The notes under the pieces: model-generated
Seen by the model: the letters and a program-made list of their open reading frames with translations, nothing else
Databases searched by the model: none
What the model was told of the DNA's origin: nothing
Position numbers and translations under genes: made by a program
DNA from: a halophilic archaeon SHRA6
GTDB lineage: Archaea > Halobacteriota > Halobacteria > Halobacteriales > Haloferacaceae
Length of the DNA: 64,000 bases
Direction of reading: 5' to 3'
Assembly (NCBI GenBank): GCA_005239175.1
Contig: SOPS01000005.1
Coordinates: forward strand, 1 to 64,000
Part shown: one piece after another, positions 58,795 to 64,000 of the stretch
Layout of the letters: each line of letters opens with the position of its first letter
Numbering within the stretch: position 1 is the first letter of the stretch

Positions 58795-59690
58795 TACTCG
58801 CGTTCGATCCGGTCGTCGAACAGCGCCGACAATAGCTTTGTGACCGGTCCGGGGCCGTCAGTTTCTGGATCGACCGCGATACCATCGACTCGATCGACCG
58901 GTCGAACCTCCCAGGTGCTGTTGGTCAAAAAGACCTCGTCAGCCGATCGGATATCGTCAGGTCGATACTGACCCGTCTCGACCGGGATCCCCTCCGATTC
59001 AGCCAGTTCGATCACTGTCTGTCGGGTGATTCCAGGGAGGATCGGGCCGTCGAGTGAGGGAGTTTTGAGCGCGCGATCATCGACGAAGAAGAGGTTGCTC
59101 GTCGCCCCCTCAGCAACATTCCCGTTCGTATCAAGCATCATTGCCTCGTCAGCGTCGCTCACCCGGAGTTCGAGGCGTGCGAGAATGCCATTTAGGTAGT
59201 TGTGGGTTTTTGCCCGCGCCGGCACGGCCTCGTCGGGGATGCGTTTGGTCTTCACTGTCTGTATCGTCGCTGGACCGTCCCAGACAGACGATCCTTCCCG
59301 GCCTCCGCGATCGAGCGGGCTCACGTACACGACGACGGTCGGATCGACGGCTGGAGCTGGCGTGAGTTTCCCGGGCTGGACGCCACGGGTGACAGAGAGT
59401 TTGACGTATGCCTCCGAGAGATTGTTTGTGGCCAGCGTCTCGTCGATCCGGGCTTTGAGTTCCGATCGGTCGAGTCCGTGGTCAACTCCGAGAATCGAAC
59501 ACGTTTCGGCGAGTCGATCGGCGTGTGCCTCCCACGCGAAGATCGATCCGCCGTACGCCCGCATCGTCTCGAAGGCACCATCACCGTACATGAAGCCGCG
59601 ATCGCGGACCGAGACAGTTGCCTCGGCGGCCGGGACGATCTCCCCGTTGACGTGATACTGAAGCTCGTCTGGATGGCCGTCCTCAGACAT
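58755..59690 (-). CDS. pabC: 4-amino-4-deoxychorismate lyase (branched-chain aminotransferase-like)
   Basis: A 311-residue class IV PLP protein. The start YHVNGEIVPAAEATVSVRDRGFMYGDGAFETMRAY is the family's N-terminal domain. The Schiff-base Lys is in VPARAKTHNYLNGILARLE. NGNVAEGATSNLFFVDD and LPGITRQTVIELA bind the cofactor phosphate. The position as third gene of pabB-pabA-pabC points to aminodeoxychorismate lyase making p-aminobenzoate for folate; a branched-chain or D-amino-acid aminotransferase is the alternative. Its start overlaps pabA by eight bases. Confidence 0.85.
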   Translation of the reverse strand: MSEDGHPDELQYHVNGEIVPAAEATVSVRDRGFMYGDGAFETMRAYGGSIFAWEAHADRLAETCSILGVDHGLDRSELKARIDETLATNNLSEAYVKLSVTRGVQPGKLTPAPAVDPTVVVYVSPLDRGGREGSSVWDGPATIQTVKTKRIPDEAVPARAKTHNYLNGILARLELRVSDADEAMMLDTNGNVAEGATSNLFFVDDRALKTPSLDGPILPGITRQTVIELAESEGIPVETGQYRPDDIRSADEVFLTNSTWEVRPVDRVDGIAVDPETDGPGPVTKLLSALFDDRIEREYYGDESASKSDAR

Positions 59691-60360
59691 GCTCCCAAGA
59701 CCACTCCTCGCCGCGGTTGTGTCGATCGCGCCAGGTCGCACACAGCGCAATGAAGTTTCGTACCATCGGCTTCCCGGCATCCGTGAGGATGCTCTCTGGG
59801 TGGAACTGGACACCAATGTGTGGGCGATTTCGATGGCGAACACCCATCACGACCTCGCGTTCGTCTTCGGTTCGTGCAGTCTCGTACAGCTCTTCGGGAA
59901 GATCTGGTCGATCGACACACAGTGAGTGGTACCGCCCAACGTTGAGCTGTGGCGGAAGCCCCGCAAAGATCCCACGCCCATCGTGGCTGATCAACGAGGG
60001 CTTGCCGTGGACGACGTCGGGTGCGTGGCCGACTCGCGACCCACGTGCGGCACACAGCGCCTGATGGCCCAGACACACCCCCAGAATCGGCCGATCAAGC
60101 TCGTAGGTGGCGATCGAAACGCCGGCCTCCTGTGGCGTCCCGGGTCCCGGCGAGATCACAACGCCGTCGGGGTCAAGCGATCGAATGTCTTCGACGGTCA
60201 CCGCGTCGTTGCGCCGAACAGTCACGCTGTCGGCGAACTCGCCAACGTACTGGACGAGGTTGTACGCGAACGAGTCGTAGTTGTCAATGACGAGGAGTTC
60301 GGTGTCGGGAATAGGACCCCCGATAGCGTGTTGGGTTGCGTCCGCGCGGTCTGTGCTCAT
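59683..60360 (-). CDS. pabA: Aminodeoxychorismate synthase glutaminase subunit
   Basis: A 225-residue class I glutamine amidotransferase. The N-terminal LLVIDNYDSFAYNLVQYVGE, the SPGPGTPQEAG loop, the nucleophile GVCLGHQAL (Cys96) and VQFHPESI (His, Glu of the triad) are all present. It supplies ammonia to the PabB subunit. TrpG of anthranilate synthase is closely related, and the choice rests on the pabC neighbour. It overlaps pabB by four bases. Confidence 0.88.
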   Translation of the reverse strand: MSTDRADATQHAIGGPIPDTELLVIDNYDSFAYNLVQYVGEFADSVTVRRNDAVTVEDIRSLDPDGVVISPGPGTPQEAGVSIATYELDRPILGVCLGHQALCAARGSRVGHAPDVVHGKPSLISHDGRGIFAGLPPQLNVGRYHSLCVDRPDLPEELYETARTEDEREVVMGVRHRNRPHIGVQFHPESILTDAGKPMVRNFIALCATWRDRHNRGEEWSWEHV

Positions 60361-61928
60361 TGTGACACCTCCTCGATCGTCAGTCGTTGATCAGACAGCG
60401 CCTCGTCGATCGCAGTCACGAGTGCCTTGCCTTTCGCGAGCGTCTCGTCGTACTCCGTGTTCGGGAGAGAATCATGAACGATGCCAGCGCCAACGCGGAG
60501 GTGGTACTCCTCGTCGTGACGGGTGAGCGTTCGGATGATGATGTTCAGTGTTGCATTCCCGTCGAATCCGAAGATGCCAATGCCACCGGTGTAGGGGCCT
60601 CGCTGAGTCGTTTCCATCTCGTCGATGATCTCCATGGTCCGCGGTTTGGGCGCACCAGTGATCGTCCCGCCAGGGAACGCCGCGGCGATCGCATCCGCCA
60701 GCGAGTACGCCGGTGCGAGCCGTCCTTCGACGAGTGACACGAGGTGCATGACCTCCGAGTAGCGATCGATTCGGCGATACTCCTTGACGTCAACCGAGCC
60801 GTACGCACAGATTTTTCCGAGGTCGTTGCGTTCGAGATCGACCAACATGGCGTGTTCGGCTCGCTCTTTCTCGTCGTTCAGGAGGTCCGCTTCGAGCCGC
60901 TCGTCGGCTTCGGGCGTCTCTCCTCGGGGACGCGTGCCGGCGATCGGTTCGGTCACGATCCGGTCGCCGTCGCGTTCAATCAGCAGTTCCGGGCTGGCGC
61001 TGACGAGGTCGGTCCCGCTCCAGCGATCGCCGCCGGTAGCAGACGCCCGGCCTGAAAATTCAACCAGCGCGGAGTACGGCGCGGGGTTCACCGTCCGTAG
61101 TGCGTCGTACGCCTCGACAGGATGCACCGCCGCCGGCGCGACGAGTCGCTGGGAGATATTTGCCTGGAAGGTGTCGCCGTCGCGGATGTATTCTTTGACG
61201 CGGCGGACGCGATCGGCGAACGCCTCTCTGCCGGTGTCGCTTTCGAACTCTGCGGTTTCGGCGTCGACAGGTGCGGACCCCACTGACGGATCTCCCTCAT
61301 GGAGTCGGTTAACGAGCGATTCGGCGCGGTCGATCGCCGCCTCGTAGGCCTCGCCCGCGTCGGTCTCGGGGTCGATCACTGGACAGACGGTCACCCGAAC
61401 CCGAGTCTCTTCGCCGACATCGTCTGTGTGCCACGCGACCAGTTGATCGAACTTCGCGACAGCCACCCGTGGGATCGATCGATCGTCGACGGCAGTTTCG
61501 GGTAAGTCTTCCAGTTCGCGAGCAATATCGTAGGAAAGCCAGCCGATCGCGCCACACGGGTAGGGGACCGCTGTCGTCGATCGATCGACTGCCTCGGTTG
61601 CAAGAAATCCCTCCAGCGCTTCGAGCGACGGTGTGAGTCGGCGATAGTCGCCGTGGTTCTCGGCGTCGTCAGCGGCTGCCTCCCAGACAACCGCGGCTGC
61701 ACTCACGGTGAGCCGATCGATCGGATCGACACCAAAGTATCCCCAACCGTCCTGTCCGCCAGTCGTTTCGAGAAAGACACCGCCCGGGCCGTCTCGTGCG
61801 CGACGGTACGCCGAAAACGGATCGTCGATAACAGTTTCAACCTCGATCGGGACCCTTGTTCCTGCGGTGACGTCGTCGGCGACCGATCGGAATTCCGATC
61901 GATCAGTGACGACGGTGGTGCGACTCAT
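60357..61928 (-). CDS. pabB: Aminodeoxychorismate synthase component I
   Basis: A 523-residue chorismate-using enzyme. The N-terminal half is variable; the catalytic half carries YIRDGDTFQANISQRL, SASPELLIERDGDRIVTEPIAGTRPRG, LVDLERNDLGKICAYGSVDV, AFPGGTITGAPKPRTMEIIDE, and YTGGIGIFGFDGNATLNIIIRT with RVGAGIVHDS. The PIAGT segment is typical of the anthranilate synthase/PabB family. First gene of pabBAC, transcribed from 61928. TrpE is the alternative, but a folate role fits the operon. Confidence 0.88.
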   Translation of the reverse strand: MSRTTVVTDRSEFRSVADDVTAGTRVPIEVETVIDDPFSAYRRARDGPGGVFLETTGGQDGWGYFGVDPIDRLTVSAAAVVWEAAADDAENHGDYRRLTPSLEALEGFLATEAVDRSTTAVPYPCGAIGWLSYDIARELEDLPETAVDDRSIPRVAVAKFDQLVAWHTDDVGEETRVRVTVCPVIDPETDAGEAYEAAIDRAESLVNRLHEGDPSVGSAPVDAETAEFESDTGREAFADRVRRVKEYIRDGDTFQANISQRLVAPAAVHPVEAYDALRTVNPAPYSALVEFSGRASATGGDRWSGTDLVSASPELLIERDGDRIVTEPIAGTRPRGETPEADERLEADLLNDEKERAEHAMLVDLERNDLGKICAYGSVDVKEYRRIDRYSEVMHLVSLVEGRLAPAYSLADAIAAAFPGGTITGAPKPRTMEIIDEMETTQRGPYTGGIGIFGFDGNATLNIIIRTLTRHDEEYHLRVGAGIVHDSLPNTEYDETLAKGKALVTAIDEALSDQRLTIEEVSQ

Positions 61929-62029
61929 ACCCTTCCTATCATCGCAGAACGCCTAACAGTTTCGCGGTGGCATATTCCCGTGGTATATATTCACGTGTTA
62001 ATCGCTATTGGTTTGGTACGTGTCAGTCG

Positions 62030-62929
62030 TTACTCGTTTTGTGCCCGTTCGATCCATGTGCTGACGATCTTCTCGGAGACGTCGATTTTATCCGCGAGCG
62101 TTTCGGCGTCTGATGCAGCGAGTTCTGCGACTGTGTGCACGTCGGCGTCTGCGAGCCGATCGGCGTACGCGGGGCCGATTCCCTTGATCGAGTCCACTGG
62201 CGACCCGTCGTCTTCATTCTCTTCGGCGGCATCGTCGTCTTCTTCGCCTTCTTCGCCTTCTTCGTCTCCTTCTTCGCCTTCTTCGCCTTCTTCGTCTCCT
62301 TCTTCGCCTTCTTCGCCTTCTTCGTCTCCTTCTTCGCCTTCTTCGCCTTCGTCATCGTCATCGTCGGCGATCTCGTCTTCCTCGTCTTCCTCGTCTTCCG
62401 CTTCGTGTACCGCTTCAGCGGCATCGTCGTCCGCTTCGTCTTCTGCTTCTTCTATTTCTTCGGCGGCGAACTCCTCTTCTGCTTCCTCTACCACTTTGCC
62501 AGCACCTTCGTCTGCTTCATCTTCCGCTTCCTCTCCCTCTTCAGCGGCATCATCGTCCGCTTCGACTTCCGCTTCTTCTCCCGCTTCCGCAGAGTCCGCT
62601 CCTTCCTCGTCAGCAGACGCTTCAGACACAGATAGATCGCCGCTCTCCGGACCTGCCGCTTCAGCGGGCTCAGCAGCGTCCTCGGGCTCATCGGGCTCTT
62701 CAACCAATGAGCCGGTTGAGGCAGCTGCCTCGGTGTCGGTGGCGATCGGCTCGTCGTCCGTCCCGGACTCGCTGTCGGCCGCCTCAGATTCAGTCGCCGT
62801 CGCTGCCGGCTCGTCGGCAGTTTCTGTTGTATCGGCGTCGTGTTCGACGGTGACGGTCGTCTCGTCTCTCTCAGCAGCCTCCCCAGAATCGAGTCCGAGG
62901 ATCGATTTTAGCTTCTGCAACAGACTCAT
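62030..62929 (-). CDS. Highly acidic protein with C-terminal helix-hairpin-helix domain
   Basis: A 299-residue protein. A short N-terminal segment (MSLLQKLKSILGLDSG) is followed by about 220 residues of almost only Glu, Asp, Ala and Gly, including exact EEGEEGEEGD decapeptide repeats. A C-terminal domain of about 60 residues (VDSIKGIGPAYADRLADADVHTVAELAASDAETLADKIDVSEKIVSTWIERA) has the GIGPAYADRL hairpin found in helix-hairpin-helix DNA-binding and DUF4332-type domains. It may bind DNA or a nucleic-acid enzyme by the C-terminus, but no partner is known. ATG 62929 is used; the upstream codons are in the intergenic stretch. Confidence 0.78.
   Translation of the reverse strand: MSLLQKLKSILGLDSGEAAERDETTVTVEHDADTTETADEPAATATESEAADSESGTDDEPIATDTEAAASTGSLVEEPDEPEDAAEPAEAAGPESGDLSVSEASADEEGADSAEAGEEAEVEADDDAAEEGEEAEDEADEGAGKVVEEAEEEFAAEEIEEAEDEADDDAAEAVHEAEDEEDEEDEIADDDDDEGEEGEEGDEEGEEGEEGDEEGEEGEEGDEEGEEGEEDDDAAEENEDDGSPVDSIKGIGPAYADRLADADVHTVAELAASDAETLADKIDVSEKIVSTWIERAQNE
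62240..62351. repeat. Tandem 30-bp coding repeat
   Basis: A unit TTCTTCGCCTTCTTCGCCTT followed by CTTCGTCTCC is repeated three times exactly (62240-62329) and then partly, within the acidic gene. It encodes the EEGEEGEEGD decapeptide and is likely to vary in copy number by slippage. Confidence 0.8.
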
Positions 62930-63034
62930 TGAATTTTGATAAGATGGGGCGGTATATAAAAATGAATCACCCATCGATTGGCCACGGGGGCGGTTCTGCT
63001 CGGCCGCTAGCTAGCTCCAATAGATCGTGTTCGC

Positions 63035-63835
63035 TTAGAGCCGCGAGCGAAGCGCCTCGTTCATCGCCTCAACGGGTCCATCCTCACCGCTCCAGATCTC
63101 GAACGCAGCCACCCCCTGGAACAGGAGCATCCACGCGCCGTCGATCGTCTCCGCACCCACATCCCTCGCCTCACGGAGCAACCTGGTCTCCAGCGGGGCG
63201 TAAACCGCGTCAAGGACGGTCAAATCGCCGTGGAGCAGCCCTGCAGATACCGGTGTCTCGTCACTCTCCATGCCAACACTCGTCGCGTTGACGAGAATAT
63301 CGGCTGTCGGAACGCGCTCAGAAAGGGTCTCCAGCCCACCGGCAGACGCGCCCGGAACCGCCGCTGCGAGGTCGATCGCTCGCGACTCAGTTCGGTTCGC
63401 GATGTGAACGGACGCCCCGGCGTCTGCGAGCGCGAACGCGGCCGCTCGGCCCGCGCCGCCAGCCCCGACGACGACCGCGTCCCGGCTGTCGATCGACACG
63501 CCGTGGTGTTCAAACGACCGTGTGACGCCGATAGCGTCGGTGTTGTATCCCTGCGGGGTCTCGCCGGTGAAGTCGATCGTGTTCACTGCACCGATTCGTT
63601 CGGCAAGCGGCTCGGGTACAACCGCGTCCAGAACGTCCTGTTTGAACGGGACAGTGACGTTCAGTCCCGCGACTCCGAGGGTTTCGGCCGCTGATACCGC
63701 CTCCGGAGCCGAGCCGATCGCCGGCTCGAACGTAACGTAGCGCGCGTCGATCCCACGCGCCTCGTAGGCCGCCTCATGCATCGGCGGCGAGAGCGAGTGG
63801 CCGACTGGGTTGCCGATTAGTCCGTAAACATCCAT
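63035..63835 (-). CDS. aroE: Shikimate dehydrogenase
   Basis: A 266-residue enzyme reducing 3-dehydroshikimate to shikimate with NADPH. The substrate-binding start is [21 protein letters not shown] (the two Ser), with [10 protein letters not shown] (the catalytic Lys), [18 protein letters not shown] (Asp) and the nucleotide motif [19 protein letters not shown] followed by NRTESRA. The product feeds chorismate, which the adjacent PabBA would use. The ATG at 63835 is the family start; the longer frame overlaps the divergent dtdA gene. Confidence 0.92.
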   Translation of the reverse strand: MDVYGLIGNPVGHSLSPPMHEAAYEARGIDARYVTFEPAIGSAPEAVSAAETLGVAGLNVTVPFKQDVLDAVVPEPLAERIGAVNTIDFTGETPQGYNTDAIGVTRSFEHHGVSIDSRDAVVVGAGGAGRAAAFALADAGASVHIANRTESRAIDLAAAVPGASAGGLETLSERVPTADILVNATSVGMESDETPVSAGLLHGDLTVLDAVYAPLETRLLREARDVGAETIDGAWMLLFQGVAAFEIWSGEDGPVEAMNEALRSRL

Positions 63836-63901
63836 ATCGATACGTCCACACAGCGGATCAAAAACGGTGGCTATTCGAGCGTCGATCGCGTCTTTTTGGC
63901 T

Positions 63902-64000
63902 GTGATCGGAATCGTCGTCAGCAACGCAGACCACGCCTCCACGCACATCGGCGAGAAACTACTCGATGTGAGGTCGTGGACCGAACACGAGGACACAGAC
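63902..64000 (+). CDS. dtdA: D-aminoacyl-tRNA deacylase, partial (cut by window edge)
   Basis: From GTG 63902 a frame opens that reads [20 protein letters not shown] and continues to the right edge without a stop. This is the typical N-terminus of archaeal DtdA (IVVSxAD.AS.HIGE.LL), which removes D-amino acids from tRNA. Only the first 33 codons are in the window. It is divergent from aroE with 66 bp between the starts. Confidence 0.75.
   Translation, partial: MIGIVVSNADHASTHIGEKLLDVRSWTEHEDTD

Noticed and set aside
62240-62351. Regular 30-bp repeats considered as a CRISPR array
   Set aside because: There are no spacers; the repeats are contiguous and in frame within a coding region. No other CRISPR-like array was seen.
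61653-62939. 428-codon Ser-rich open frame on the + strand
   Set aside because: It is the antisense of the acidic repeat gene; GAG/GAA repeats read backwards give Ser codons, and the start lies inside pabB.

Overview
The window reads as chromosomal DNA of a halophilic archaeon (class Halobacteria; genus not determined). The predicted proteins are strongly acidic, the DNA is GC-rich with heavy use of GATCG/CGATCG, many genes have a TATA-like box about 25-30 nt before the start codon (leaderless mRNAs), secreted proteins carry Tat signals with lipoboxes, and there is an extra TATA-binding protein gene plus a ba3-type oxidase cluster of the Natronomonas cbaDBAE kind.

Layout. 0-3.6 kb is a worn mobile-element zone: a TnpB-type transposase cut by the left edge, a solitary IS200/IS605-type hairpin, a MITE-like 113-bp element (second copy at 21.7 kb), a broken tRNA-Pro(TGG) and an intact tRNA-Pro(CGG). 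A compact stand-alone diadenylate cyclase domain protein sits inside it. 3.7-20 kb handles copper and respiration: NosL lipoprotein, TauE exporter, ba3 oxidase subunits (cbaEABD on the minus strand), a copper P-type ATPase, and nosDFY whose NosD carries an extra NosL-like domain. No nosZ is present. Embedded at 12.9-16.2 kb and continued at 23.4-25.7 kb is a sulfane-sulfur system: DUF1641 protein, sulfide:quinone oxidoreductase, two TusA proteins, a DsrE-like protein, a DUF2892 protein, two YeeE/YedE half transporters, and a rhodanese-metallo-beta-lactamase protein. Several of these promoters share the palindrome TATTG-TR-CAATA.

20-34 kb holds an HTH/PemK toxin-antitoxin pair, four UspA genes, an MscS channel gene with a frameshifted N-terminus, an M20 peptidase, a Cys-containing HTH regulator, a cysteine-desulfurase-like enzyme, a TBP paralogue, a double VOC protein, a CDGSH protein and the initiator tRNA-Met.

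35-56.4 kb starts with a threonine synthase-like gene, followed by a complete-looking xyloside catabolic cluster: GH31 alpha-xylosidase, GH3 beta-glycosidase, ABC importer (binding protein, two permeases, ATPase), IclR regulator, D-xylose dehydrogenase, enolase-superfamily sugar-acid dehydratase, DapA-family keto-deoxy-sugar-acid aldolase/dehydratase, aldehyde dehydrogenase and a GlcD-GlcF-like FAD/Fe-S oxidase. This gene set fits an oxidative pentose pathway, perhaps the aldolase (Dahms) branch giving pyruvate and glycolaldehyde, then glycolate and glyoxylate. The block is bounded by two conspicuously AT-rich, gene-free stretches (34.46-35.07 and 56.4-57.17 kb).

57-64 kb is housekeeping: HAD hydrolase, an APH-type kinase, pabB-pabA-pabC, an extremely acidic helix-hairpin-helix protein, aroE and the first codons of dtdA.
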